Shown here: positions 10,889 to 19,461 of the stretch, in pieces
Numbering within the stretch: the first letter of the stretch is position 1
Layout of the letters: each line of letters opens with the position of its first letter
Assembly (NCBI GenBank): GCA_943331295.2
Contig: CALQLA020000017.1
Location: 1-64,000 of the forward strand
Length of the DNA: 64,000 nt
Direction: 5' to 3'
Source: Bordetella parapertussis
Lineage (GTDB): Bacteria > Pseudomonadota > Gammaproteobacteria > Burkholderiales > Casimicrobiaceae
Notes under the pieces: generated by a model
Database searches by the model: none
Told to the model about the DNA's origin: nothing
The model's input: the letters and a program-made list of their open reading frames with translations, nothing else
Position numbers and translations under genes: made by a program

Positions 10889-11197
10889 TCAGGGGCGGCG
10901 GGCGGCTTCCAGCGCATCTTTCACGCGCATCGCGTCGAGCCGGTAGTGGCAGAGCTCGTTGCCGGCGCCGGGCGGCCCCAGGAACAGCACCGGCACCAGG
11001 TCGCCCCAGGCCTCCTCCAGCGCGGCGTCGGCGTCGACGTCGACCACCGCCACCGCGCAGCCGGCGGCCGCCGCGACCGGCGCCAGCGCGTCGCGCATCT
11101 CGTCGCAGAGGCTGCAGTAGGCGCGCGAGAGCAGCGTCAGCGTCGGCACGGGCGATCCCGGCGCCGGGGGGGCGCAGCGGACGATCGGCGCACTCAC
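10889..11197 (-). CDS. Glutaredoxin-like protein (DUF836 type)
   Basis: 102 aa from the GTG at 11197. A small thioredoxin-fold protein with TLTLLSRAYCSLCDEMRDAL, whose CSLC is the redox motif, followed by VAVVDVDAD and LVPVLFLG. The chosen GTG overlaps the stop codon of the upstream mucD gene (GTGA), which suggests coupled translation. An alternative GTG at 11149 would give 86 aa starting VPTLTLLS, nearer to the usual family length. Its place behind mucD in a sigma-E operon is common in betaproteobacteria. The physiological partner is unknown; a role in periplasmic or membrane thiol control is inference only. Confidence 0.82.
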   Translation of the reverse strand: MSAPIVRCAPPAPGSPVPTLTLLSRAYCSLCDEMRDALAPVAAAAGCAVAVVDVDADAALEEAWGDLVPVLFLGPPGAGNELCHYRLDAMRVKDALEAARRP

Positions 11198-12642
11198 TCC
11201 CCGTTGTTGAGGCGGATCGTGGCGATGAACTGCTGCTCGCCGCGGCGCAGCCGCATCGCGACCGAGGCGCCCTTCTCCAGCTTCGAGAGAAGGCCGTTGA
11301 CCTGCTCGGCGCTCTTCGCGTCGGTGGCCGTGCCGCGGCTGATGATCGCGACGATCACGTCGCCCGGCTGCACGTTGCCGCGCACCGTCGGCGCGACGTC
11401 CTCGATCAGAACGCCGGACTTCAGGTCCAGCTCCTTCTTCTGCTCGTCGGTGAGGTCGGCGAGCGACAGGCCCATCCGGTTCGGCTTGGCTTTTTCCTTC
11501 GGTGCCGCGCCGCGCTTGGGCTGCGCCGCCGCGCCGTCGTCGGGAATCTCCGCGACGGTGACCACGATGTCCTTCGCCGTGCCCTTGCGCCAGACGCCCA
11601 GCGTGACCTTGGTGCCCGGCTTCACCATCGTGATGATCCGCGGCAGTTCGTTCGACGAGCGCACGTCGCGCCCGTCGACCTTGAGGATGATGTCCTCGGA
11701 CTCGACGCCGGCCTTGTCGGCGGGGCCGCCCTTCTCCACCGAGTTGACGAGCGCGCCGGCGGGCTTCGGCAGCCCGAAGGCATCGGCCAGCTCCTTGGTG
11801 ACTTCCTGGATCTGCACGCCGATCCGGCCGCGGGTGACCCGGCCCTTGTCCCTCAGCTGGTTCGCGGTCGCCATCGCGACGTCGATGGGAATGGCGAACG
11901 CGAGCCCCATGTAGCCGCCCGAGCGCGAGAAGATCAGCGAATTGACGCCGACGACCTCGCCCTTCAGGTTGAAGAGCGGCCCGCCCGAGTTGCCCGGGTT
12001 GATCGCGACGTCGGTCTGGATGTAGGGGACGAGGTTCTCCTGCGGCAGGTCGCGCCCCTTGGCGCTGACGATGCCGGCGGTCATCGTGTTGTCGAGGCCG
12101 AACGGCTTGCCGATCGCGACGACCCATTCGCCGACCTTGAGCTTGTCCGGATCTCCGATCGACACCTTGGGCAGGTCCTTCCCTTCGATCTTCAGCAGCG
12201 CGATGTCGGTGCGCTTGTCCGCGCCGACGACCTTGGCCTTGAACTCGCGCTTGTCGGCGAGGTTGACCTTGACTTCGTCGGCGCCGTCGACGACGTGGGC
12301 ATTGGTGACGAGATAGCCGTCGGACGAGATCAGGAAGCCCGACCCCACCGACTGCGCCTCGGGCTCGCGCTCCGGCGCGCCGCGCTGGCGCGGCACCTGG
12401 CCGAACCGGCGGAAGAACTCGTAGAACGGGTCGTCCTCGGCGACGTCGGGAAAGCGGCTCCGCTTGGACTTCTGCGTGACGTCGATGCTGACCACGGCCG
12501 GGCTCTGCTTCTCGTAGAGCTCGGTGAAGTCGGGCAGGCCCGTCAGGCGGACCTGCGCCGCGGCAGGCAGCGCGAACGCGGACGCCGCGGCAAACAGCGC
12601 AAACAGGAACACGGCGGGGGAGGATTGGCGGCGAAGCATCAT
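11194..12642 (-). CDS. mucD: Periplasmic Do-like serine protease of the sigma-E operon
   Basis: 482 aa. HtrA/DegP-type protease-chaperone for misfolded envelope proteins. A signal peptide ends near ALPAAAQ (residues 24-30). The trypsin-like domain has His116 (TNAHVV), Asp146 (KRTDIALL) and Ser219 (NPGNSGGPLF). Two PDZ domains follow (GVQIQEVTKELADAFGL onward, and the C-terminal GVLIEDVAP region). A Pro/Lys-rich linker (GAAPKEKAKPNRMG) separates them. Two adjacent ATGs (12642, 12639) can start it. It is 110 bp downstream of rseB and overlaps the glutaredoxin gene by four bases. The rpoE-rseAB-mucD order is that of the Pseudomonas algU operon. A second HtrA gene lies at 56457. Confidence 0.95.
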   Translation of the reverse strand: MMLRRQSSPAVFLFALFAAASAFALPAAAQVRLTGLPDFTELYEKQSPAVVSIDVTQKSKRSRFPDVAEDDPFYEFFRRFGQVPRQRGAPEREPEAQSVGSGFLISSDGYLVTNAHVVDGADEVKVNLADKREFKAKVVGADKRTDIALLKIEGKDLPKVSIGDPDKLKVGEWVVAIGKPFGLDNTMTAGIVSAKGRDLPQENLVPYIQTDVAINPGNSGGPLFNLKGEVVGVNSLIFSRSGGYMGLAFAIPIDVAMATANQLRDKGRVTRGRIGVQIQEVTKELADAFGLPKPAGALVNSVEKGGPADKAGVESEDIILKVDGRDVRSSNELPRIITMVKPGTKVTLGVWRKGTAKDIVVTVAEIPDDGAAAQPKRGAAPKEKAKPNRMGLSLADLTDEQKKELDLKSGVLIEDVAPTVRGNVQPGDVIVAIISRGTATDAKSAEQVNGLLSKLEKGASVAMRLRRGEQQFIATIRLNNGE

Positions 12643-12752
12643 GTTGGGCTTGTCTCTCAGCGTGATGGCAAACGGGAAACACGTACGGAAAACACGAACG
12701 GGATGCGGCAGGACAACGCACCGGGCCGGGGGCGGCCGGCCACCGCCAAACG

Positions 12753-13772
12753 TCAGCGCCGGGCCACCGAATTGGCCATCTGGCGGACCGTGGCGCCCGG
12801 CACCTCGCCCAGCACGGTGACGACCTGGTCGTCGACCGGCCGCACGTAGACGTTGATGCCGCCCTGTTGCGAGTGGCCGAGCGAGCGCGGCGTCGCGCCC
12901 ACGGCTTCGATGAACACCGACACCGCGACCAGCCCGTCGGAGTAGACGAGGTGCGACACCGGCTCGCGCCGGCCGCGCAGCACGCGATGACCCTCGGCGA
13001 TCTTCGTGAAGCCCGGCGGCGGCCGGCCGACGGTCCAGCCCGTTTCCTGGCCGTCGGACTCGCCCATGACGCTCTGCAGCACCTGCCACTCGGGCGGCGC
13101 GGCGTTCCACGTGGGCCGGGTCAGCTCGCGGTCGAGCTTGAGGCCGATCGACACGTCGGTGAAGGCGAACTGCTCGACGACCTCGTTGCGCTCGTTGACG
13201 ATCTGGGCCTTGAGCAGGAGCCCGGTCGAGGCATCCGACCAGAACCGGTGCCCGTAGCGCAGGCCGTCCTTCGGCTCGAACACCCACGACTGGGCATCGA
13301 GCCCGGCGACCCGCGCCGCGGGTCCCGGCCGGAAATCGTAGAACTCGGCGAGGGCCTTCTGCTGCGCCGTGGACAGTGACGGGAACGCGTTGCGAAACGA
13401 GCGCGGCTCGATCCGCAGCAGTTTCGAATCGGGGTAATAGGTGCGGACGTCGGCCTGGCTGCGGATCACCTCGCGCGCCGGGCCGTCCTGGCTCTGGAGT
13501 TTCTCGTGCTCGCCGGTGGCGTCGCGCAGGTGGTACAAGCGCGAGGTCTCGACCCGGCTGCCGTGCTGAAACACGATCGTTCCCGTGTAGTTGTAGTCCT
13601 GTGCCGCGGCCGTGGCCCGGCTGAGCCAGGCCCCGGCGTCCCCGGCGGAGGCCGCCGTGCCCAGCGCGAAAGCGCCCACCGCCAGGGCGGCGGCGGGCAC
13701 GAACCTGCGCATGCGACGCACCGGCACGCGCAGCGCCACCCCGCGCCGCGGCGCTGTCAGGGCCATTCTCAT
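12753..13772 (-). CDS. rseB: Sigma-E regulatory protein RseB/MucB
   Basis: 339 aa. RseB sits in the periplasm, binds the anti-sigma factor RseA and shields it from proteolysis until lipopolysaccharide or lipoprotein signals release it. The N-terminal LolA-like domain begins after the signal peptide at AGDAGAWLSRATAAAQDYNY and includes GTIVFQHGSRVETSRLYHLRD, here in part: GTIVFQHGSRVETSRLYH. The C-terminal small domain contains YSDGLVAVSVFIE and GINVYVRPVDDQVVTVLGEV. The ATG at 13772 lies 4 bases after rseA. An internal ATG at 13712 (MRRFVPAAALAV) would give a more ordinary signal peptide, so the exact start is uncertain. Confidence 0.93.
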   Translation of the reverse strand: MRMALTAPRRGVALRVPVRRMRRFVPAAALAVGAFALGTAASAGDAGAWLSRATAAAQDYNYTGTIVFQHGSRVETSRLYHLRDATGEHEKLQSQDGPAREVIRSQADVRTYYPDSKLLRIEPRSFRNAFPSLSTAQQKALAEFYDFRPGPAARVAGLDAQSWVFEPKDGLRYGHRFWSDASTGLLLKAQIVNERNEVVEQFAFTDVSIGLKLDRELTRPTWNAAPPEWQVLQSVMGESDGQETGWTVGRPPPGFTKIAEGHRVLRGRREPVSHLVYSDGLVAVSVFIEAVGATPRSLGHSQQGGINVYVRPVDDQVVTVLGEVPGATVRQMANSVARR

Positions 13773-13776
13773 GGGG

Positions 13777-14274
13777 TCAGGGCCGTCCGCCCGGGCCGGG
13801 CGCCGCGACGCTGCGCAACCCGGCACCCTGAATCTCGGTCGTCGGCGAGTACTCCTGGTGGGCCACCAGATAGTCGGCAGGGACGACGTTGGGACGGACC
13901 TCCGGGGCGCGCACGGTGCGGGCCTGGCCGGCGCGCGCAAGTGCCGCGGGCTCGACCTGCATCGTGCCGAAGGCGACCCAGCCGACCAGCGCCACGGCGG
14001 CAACGCCCGCGGCGGCAGCCCAGGCGTAGGTGGCGGGGCGGGGCGGCACGGCGCGCGGCGAGAGCACCGTGGGCTCGGCCGCGAGGCGCTGGGAAAATCG
14101 TCGGGAGAACCCGGGCGCCGGGCCCACCGTGCCGCGCAGCGTGTCGCCGATCAGGTGGTAGCACTGCCAGTCCGCCACCCCGGCGGGGGCCTTCAGCTGG
14201 CCGCACACCCGGTCGACGTCCATGTCCTCGAGCTCGCCGTCCATCAGCCGCGAAATATCCTCACCCATCACCAT
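13777..14274 (-). CDS. rseA: Anti-sigma-E factor RseA/MucA
   Basis: 165 aa. A single-pass inner-membrane protein that holds RpoE inactive. The N-terminal cytoplasmic domain has the family pattern ISRLMDGEL and WQCYHLIGDTLRG. One membrane helix follows at about residues 84-104 (YAWAAAAGVAAVALVGWVAF), then a Pro/Ala-rich periplasmic tail. The start at 14274 overlaps rpoE by seven bases; a second ATG at 14268 would overlap by one. Regulated proteolysis of this protein on envelope stress is known for the family. The order rpoE-rseA-rseB is conserved. Confidence 0.92.
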   Translation of the reverse strand: MVMGEDISRLMDGELEDMDVDRVCGQLKAPAGVADWQCYHLIGDTLRGTVGPAPGFSRRFSQRLAAEPTVLSPRAVPPRPATYAWAAAAGVAAVALVGWVAFGTMQVEPAALARAGQARTVRAPEVRPNVVPADYLVAHQEYSPTTEIQGAGLRSVAAPGPGGRP

Positions 14275-14867
14275 CTCCGGTTTTCTTCAGTCCCCAGCAA
14301 CGGCCGCAATTCCGTTGCGATCGCTTCCCGCGCCCGGAAGATCCGGGAGCGCACCGTGCCAATCGGACAGTTCATCACGCTGGCAATCTCTTCGTAGCTC
14401 AGGCCCTCGATCTCGCGCAGCGTGATCGCGGTCCGCAAGTCCTCCGGCAGCGCATCCATCGCCTTGTTCACCACGGCGGCGACCTGCTTGCCTTCCAGTT
14501 CCGTCTCCGGCGTGTTCGAGTCGCGCAGCTGCTCTGCGTCCTCGAAGCCTTCCGCCTCCTCGTTGTCGAAGCCGGTGGTCGTCGGCGCCCTGCGCCCGAG
14601 TGCCACCAGGTAGTTCTTCGCCGTGTTGATGGCGATCCGGTACAGCCACGTGTAGAACGCACTCTCGCCGCGAAAGCTCGGCAGCGCACGGTAGGCCTTG
14701 ATGAACGCCTCCTGCGTCACGTCCTCGACCTCCGCCGGATCGCGCACCCAGCGCGACAGCAGGCGGCCGAGCTTCCGCTGGTACTTCATGACCAGAAGCT
14801 CGTAGGCTCGCTTGTCGCCGCGCTGCGCCCGCAGCACGAGCTCCTGATCGACTTCCCGATCACCCAT
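14268..14867 (-). CDS. rpoE: RNA polymerase sigma-E factor
   Basis: 199 aa, an ECF sigma factor of the RpoE/AlgU type. Region 2 is clear (YELLVMKYQRKLGRLLSRWV, EVEDVTQEAFIKAYRAL, FRGESAFYTWLYRIAINTAKN). Region 4 has ALPEDLRTAITLREIEGLSY and EEIASVMNCPIGTVRSRIFR. It drives the envelope-stress response. Usually it transcribes its own operon, but I could not find a convincing GGAACTT-type promoter in the 151 bp upstream. It heads the operon rpoE-rseA-rseB-mucD-grx. The gene upstream is the asparaginase, not the nadB often seen here in relatives. Confidence 0.97.
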   Translation of the reverse strand: MGDREVDQELVLRAQRGDKRAYELLVMKYQRKLGRLLSRWVRDPAEVEDVTQEAFIKAYRALPSFRGESAFYTWLYRIAINTAKNYLVALGRRAPTTTGFDNEEAEGFEDAEQLRDSNTPETELEGKQVAAVVNKAMDALPEDLRTAITLREIEGLSYEEIASVMNCPIGTVRSRIFRAREAIATELRPLLGTEENRRW

Positions 14868-15018
14868 TAACGGGTATTCCCTGAAACATTCGGTGTTTTG
14901 CCCGCCTTGCGGCAGGTGCGGCTACCGATGCTGCAACGGGCCGGCTCCGGCGTACCGGAGCGACGCCCCGTTGCGCGGCGCGCGCTTGCAAACACAGACC
15001 GTGGCGCGCGCGGGAAGT

Positions 15019-16128
15019 TCACGCGGCAACCGCGCCGGGGCGCGAAGGATCGGCGGGCGCTTCGGCTGCCGCTGCCTTGTCCAAGACAACCACCGGACGC
15101 ACGCCGCCGGTGACGATGCCGCGGAAGTTGCGGATCGGCGGCTCGCGCCAGCCGTCGAGCAGGGCGCGCTGGGCGGCGTCGAGGAGTCCCAGCAGGTCGA
15201 GCACCGCGACCGTGGCCGGAAAGAGGCCCCGCTTGGCGCCGTCGGCGACCTTGATCGCGATGCCGATGCCGCGGCTCCGCACGCCGATCGCCTGGACGCC
15301 CTCGGCGCCGATCTTGGTCACCCAGTCGCCGCGGCCGGCACGCATGTAGGCGAGATCGTTGCGGCCCTCCCCCGACACCATTTCCGGGTGGGCCGTCATC
15401 GCGGCCGCCAGCGTCGCCGGCGCGCGGCCGAACAGCGCATCGTCGCGGACCGTGGCAAGCCGCGCGAAGGCCGTGGCGAGGCCGGCGAGCGGCACCGCGT
15501 AGTTGGGCGCCGAGCAGCCGTCGATGCCGGCGACCAGTTCGCTCTCGGGCGTCCCGGTGAAATGCGCGACCGAGCGGCGAATCGCCGCCTGCAGCGGGTG
15601 ATCGAACGCGAGGTAGCTGTCCTTCGGCAGTCCGCAGGCGACGCAGTGGGCAAGCATCCCGCTGTGCTTGCCCGAGCAGTTGTGCGCGAGCGGCGTGTAA
15701 GGCGGCGGCGGCGGGATCTCGCCGCGCACCTCGTAGAGGCCCGGCACCTGCGTGCCGCACTGCAGGTCGCCGGCCGCGCAGCCGCAGCGCGCCAGCATGT
15801 CGCCGACCGCGGCCACGTGCCGCGGCTCGCCCGAGTGGCTGGCGCACAGCAGCGCGGTCTGGGCCTGCGAAAAGCCGAAGCGGTCGACGCCGCCGGCGGC
15901 GACGAACGGCATCGCCTGCAGCGGCTTCAGCGCGCTGCGGGTCATCGTGAGGAATTGGGGGTCGCCCGCGCCGTGCAGCAACACGCCCCGCGCATCGACC
16001 ACCGCCACCGAGCCGTAGTGGACGCTGTCGATGGCGTCGCCGCGCGTGACGATCGCCAGCGGGGCGTGGGGCGGCGCGCGATGGCGGTCGGCGGGGAATG
16101 CGACGGGAGCGGCAGGCACAGCAGGCAT
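15019..16128 (-). CDS. L-asparaginase II family protein (AnsA/Rhizobium type)
   Basis: 369 aa. It belongs to the Rhizobium etli asparaginase family, unrelated to the E. coli AnsA/AnsB fold and more like serine beta-lactamases. Family blocks are intact: FLTMTRSALKPLQAMPFV (Ser-x-x-Lys), HNCSGKHSGMLAHCVACG and GIDGCSAPNYAVPL, whose cysteines correspond to the zinc-site cysteines of the R. etli enzyme. It would hydrolyse asparagine to aspartate and ammonia in the cytoplasm; no signal peptide is evident. The first 20 residues are Pro/Ala-rich and variable. It lies alone between rpoE and prpE, with 150-190 bp gaps either side that show no clear promoter or terminator. Confidence 0.88.
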   Translation of the reverse strand: MPAVPAAPVAFPADRHRAPPHAPLAIVTRGDAIDSVHYGSVAVVDARGVLLHGAGDPQFLTMTRSALKPLQAMPFVAAGGVDRFGFSQAQTALLCASHSGEPRHVAAVGDMLARCGCAAGDLQCGTQVPGLYEVRGEIPPPPPYTPLAHNCSGKHSGMLAHCVACGLPKDSYLAFDHPLQAAIRRSVAHFTGTPESELVAGIDGCSAPNYAVPLAGLATAFARLATVRDDALFGRAPATLAAAMTAHPEMVSGEGRNDLAYMRAGRGDWVTKIGAEGVQAIGVRSRGIGIAIKVADGAKRGLFPATVAVLDLLGLLDAAQRALLDGWREPPIRNFRGIVTGGVRPVVVLDKAAAAEAPADPSRPGAVAA

Positions 16129-16316
16129 GGAGGGACGGTTCGTGGCAGGCCGCGCATTATCGCCTGCCGCGCGATCGAACGCGAATGCGGCAGCGCCGGC
16201 CCGGGACGCGCCACGCGAACCGGCCTGCGGGACGGCCGACAGCTGCGGTACCGCGGGGCTCGCCGCGACGGGCCCGTGATGCGCCGCCGGCCCCCCGCGA
16301 TGCCCCCGCCGGCGCC

Positions 16317-18224
16317 CTACCCCCGGGCGGCGGCGGCGAGTGCGCTCCGGATCTGGTCCAGCGCCGCCGGATCCTCGATGGTCGTGAGGTCGCCGGGGTC
16401 GCGCCCCTCGGCCAGCGCCTGCAGCGAGCGCCGCAGCAGCTTGCCGGACCGCGTCTTCGGCAAGAGCGTCACGAAGTGGACGGCGCCGGGCCGGCCGATC
16501 GCGCCCAGCTGCCGGTCGACGGTGTCCAGCACCTCCTTGCGCATCGATGCCACCAGCGCGGGCGTCCCGACGCTCGCCGGGTCCTTGACCACGACGAAGG
16601 CCACCGGCAGCTGGCCCTTCAGCGCGTCGGCGACGCCGACGACCGCGACCTCCGCGACCCCCGGATGCGCCTGCACGGCCTCCTCGATCTCGCGGGTGCC
16701 GAGCCGGTGCCCGGCGACGTTGATGACGTCGTCGGTGCGGCCGAGGACGAAGTAGTAGCCGTCCGCGTCACGCGTCGCCCAGTCGAACGTCGAATAGGCG
16801 AGTTGCGTGTGGAAGTCGGAGAAATAGGTCTTGACGAACCGGGCGTCGTCGCCCCAGACGGTCGACATGCAGCCCGGCGGCAGCGGCGGCGCGATCGCCA
16901 GCACGCCCTTCTGGCCGGCGCCGACCTCGGCGCCGGTCGCCTCGTCGAGCAGCCGGACGTCGTAGCCGTAGACCGGGAAGGACGGGCTGCCGAACTTGCG
17001 CGGCGTCTCCTCGACGCCCAATTGCGCCGACAGGATCGGCCAGCCGCTCTCGGTCTGCCAGTAGTTGTCGATGATCGCGACGTCGAGCGCCTCCGCGGCC
17101 CAGCGCGCCGTGGGCTCGTCGAGCGGCTCGCCGGCGAGGAACAGGTACTTGAGCGACGACAGGTCGTGCGCGCGCATGTACGACGTGTCCTGCTTCTTCA
17201 GCACCCGGATCGCGGTGGGCGAGCTGAACATCGTCCGGACCTTGTTTTCCGCGACGATCTTCCACCAGATGCCCGGGTCGGGGCGGATGGGGAGGCCTTC
17301 GTACATGATCGTCGCGCTGCCGTTGAGGAGCGGGCCGTAGATGATGTACGAATGGCCGACGACCCAGCCGATGTCGCTGGTGGTGAACATCGTCTCGCCC
17401 GGCTCGACACAGAAGATGCGGCGCATCGACGACGCGAGCGCGACGGCGTAGCCGCCGGTGTCGCGCTGCACGCCCTTGGGCTTGCCGGTGGTGCCCGACG
17501 TGTACAGGATGTACGACGGCTCGGAGGATTCGAGCCAGGTGCAGGGGACTTGCGCGCCGTCGTGCGCGGCACGCAGCGTCGCATAGTCGAGGTCGCGGCC
17601 GGCGACGACCGCCATTGCGGGGTCGAGGCCCCGGTTGACGATGATCACCTTCGCCGGGGGTGTCTGCGCGAGGCGGATCGCCTCGTCGACCAGGTGCTTG
17701 TACGGGACCGGCTTGCCGCCGCGCATTCCGGCGTCGGCGGTCACCATCACCTTCGGCTGCGCGTCGTCGATGCGCAGCGCGAGGCTCGCCGCGGCGAAGC
17801 CGCCGAACACGACCGAATGGACGGCGCCGATCCGGACGCAGGCGAGCATCGCGAACATCGCCTCGGCCACCATCGGCATGTAGACCAGGACGCGGTCGCC
17901 GCGGCCCACGCCCTGCGCCTGGAGCATCGCGGCGAACGCGTTGACCTCGGCCGAAAGCTGGCGGAACGTGTAGCGGGCCTCGATGCCCGTCTCGGACGAG
18001 ATGTAGACCAGCGCCGTGGCATCGCCGCGGGCGGCGAGGTGGCGGTCGATGGCGTTGTGGCACAGGTTGGTGCGCCCGCCGACGAACCACCGGGCGAACG
18101 GCGGCTTCGAGTAGTCGAGCACCGTCGCGAACGGCGTCTCCCAGTCGATCAGCGCCGCCTCGTCGCGCCAGAACGATTCCCGCTCGGCGATCGAGCGGCG
18201 ATGGAATTCCCGGTACGTTGCCAT
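16317..18224 (-). CDS. prpE: Propionyl-CoA synthetase
   Basis: 635 aa, ANL-superfamily acyl-CoA synthetase. It activates propionate with ATP and CoA. The N-terminal ACAS block (YREFHRRSIAERESFW) and the PrpE-type core are present: the P-loop YTSGTTGKPKGVQRDTGGYA, DIGWVVGHSYIIYGPLLNG, the hinge GRTDDVINVAGHRLGT, and KTRSGKLLRR with the catalytic lysine that is acetylated in related enzymes. GGYAVAL after the P-loop is typical of PrpE rather than acetyl-CoA synthetase. It is 136 bp downstream of the AcuI-type reductase on the same strand. Together they would feed propionyl-CoA to prpBCD located 15 kb away. Confidence 0.93.
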   Translation of the reverse strand: MATYREFHRRSIAERESFWRDEAALIDWETPFATVLDYSKPPFARWFVGGRTNLCHNAIDRHLAARGDATALVYISSETGIEARYTFRQLSAEVNAFAAMLQAQGVGRGDRVLVYMPMVAEAMFAMLACVRIGAVHSVVFGGFAAASLALRIDDAQPKVMVTADAGMRGGKPVPYKHLVDEAIRLAQTPPAKVIIVNRGLDPAMAVVAGRDLDYATLRAAHDGAQVPCTWLESSEPSYILYTSGTTGKPKGVQRDTGGYAVALASSMRRIFCVEPGETMFTTSDIGWVVGHSYIIYGPLLNGSATIMYEGLPIRPDPGIWWKIVAENKVRTMFSSPTAIRVLKKQDTSYMRAHDLSSLKYLFLAGEPLDEPTARWAAEALDVAIIDNYWQTESGWPILSAQLGVEETPRKFGSPSFPVYGYDVRLLDEATGAEVGAGQKGVLAIAPPLPPGCMSTVWGDDARFVKTYFSDFHTQLAYSTFDWATRDADGYYFVLGRTDDVINVAGHRLGTREIEEAVQAHPGVAEVAVVGVADALKGQLPVAFVVVKDPASVGTPALVASMRKEVLDTVDRQLGAIGRPGAVHFVTLLPKTRSGKLLRRSLQALAEGRDPGDLTTIEDPAALDQIRSALAAAARG

Positions 18225-18360
18225 GATTGCTCCCCCTTGGATGCAGGCGGTCGCGGTTTGCCCGCGTCGCGCTGCCAGCGGTGATCCTACGACCTGCCGC
18301 GCGCCCGGAATATGCGCCAGATCAAGCCGGCGCGATCCCGGGGGCGGCAGGACGACGGGC

Positions 18361-19368
18361 TCAGAGCCCGACGGGGTCCGCGGCGATCTTGACCACCGTC
18401 CGGCCGCGGACCAGCCCCTTGATGTACGCGTCGAAGTGCGTCGGCAGTTCGTCGAAGTCGATCGTGCGCACCTGGTCGTGGACCTGGTCCGGCCGCCATT
18501 CGACGGCGAGCTTGTTCCAGATCTTCTGCCGCAGCGGCATCGGGCAGTTGACGCTGTCCGCGCCCAGCAGGGCGACGCCGCGCAGGATGAACGGCGCCAC
18601 GGTCGTCTCGAGCTTCATGCCGGCGGCGAGGCCCACCGAGCCGACGCTGCCGCCGATGCGCGTGGTGGCGAGCAGCCACGCCAGGATGCCGCCGCCCAGG
18701 TTGTCGACGGCGCCCGCCCACTGCGCCTTCTCCAGCGGCCGGATCTTCGTGAGGTCGATCGACTGCCGGGCCAGCACTTCCTTCGCCCCCAGCCCCTTCA
18801 GGTAGTCGGCCTCCTCCTCCTTGCCGGTGATCGCGACGACGTGGTAGCCCGACTTCGCGAGGATCTCGACGGCGACCGAGCCGACGCCCCCGGTGGCGCC
18901 CGTGACAGCGACCGGACCATTGCCCGGGGCGAGCCCGTTGTGCTCCATCAGCATGATCGCCTGCGCCGCGGTGAAGCCGGCCGTCCCGAGCGTCATCGCG
19001 TCGAACGCCGTCATGCTCTCGGGGCGCCGCGCCACCCACGCCGCCGGCACGCGGACGTACTCCGAATAGCCGCCGTCGTGGGCGACGCCCAGGTCGTAGC
19101 CGTGGACGATGACCTTGTCGCCGCGCTTCCAGCGCGGGTCGCCCGACGACTCGACGGTGCCGGCCATGTCGATGCCGCCGTTGGTCGGGTACTTGCGCAT
19201 GATCTTGCCGGCGCCGTTGTACGACAGGGCATCCTTGTAGTTGATCGTCGAGTACTTGGTCTTGACGACGACCTCGCCGGGGTCGAGCGCGTCGAGGCTC
19301 ATCTCGACGAAGCGGCTGCTGACGACCTTGTCGTCTTCGAACGTGCGATAGGCTTTGAATGCATGCAC
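18361..19368 (-). CDS. acuI: Acrylyl-CoA reductase (AcuI/YhdH-type MDR oxidoreductase)
   Basis: 335 aa. Medium-chain reductase of the YhdH/AcuI subfamily, with no zinc-binding cysteines. Characteristic stretches are KYSTINYKDALSYNGAGKIM, GGIDMAGTVESSGDPRW and the nucleotide loop VTGATGGVGSVAVEIL, followed by ITGKEEEADYLKGLGAKEVL. AcuI enzymes reduce acrylyl-CoA to propionyl-CoA with NADPH, in 3-hydroxypropionate or DMSP/acrylate metabolism and acrylate detoxification. The GTG at 19368 follows AAGGAG with a 6-base gap; the frame stays open 20 codons further upstream. prpE follows on the same strand, which supports a role in making propionyl-CoA. Some YhdH proteins are annotated only as quinone reductases, so the substrate is inferred. 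Confidence 0.83.
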   Translation of the reverse strand: MHAFKAYRTFEDDKVVSSRFVEMSLDALDPGEVVVKTKYSTINYKDALSYNGAGKIMRKYPTNGGIDMAGTVESSGDPRWKRGDKVIVHGYDLGVAHDGGYSEYVRVPAAWVARRPESMTAFDAMTLGTAGFTAAQAIMLMEHNGLAPGNGPVAVTGATGGVGSVAVEILAKSGYHVVAITGKEEEADYLKGLGAKEVLARQSIDLTKIRPLEKAQWAGAVDNLGGGILAWLLATTRIGGSVGSVGLAAGMKLETTVAPFILRGVALLGADSVNCPMPLRQKIWNKLAVEWRPDQVHDQVRTIDFDELPTHFDAYIKGLVRGRTVVKIAADPVGL

Positions 19369-19461
19369 GGGAGTCTCCTTCAGGTGGGCTGCACTGCTGT
19401 TGTGGTCGTGGTCAAAGTGTATCTCCAACGCGACCCGTTCCGGGCCTTGCAGGGCCGGCGG

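Noticed and set aside
14868..15018. Sigma-E autoregulated promoter before rpoE
   Set aside because: I looked for GGAACTT and TCTGA/TCAAA at 16-17 bp spacing on the minus strand and found no convincing match.
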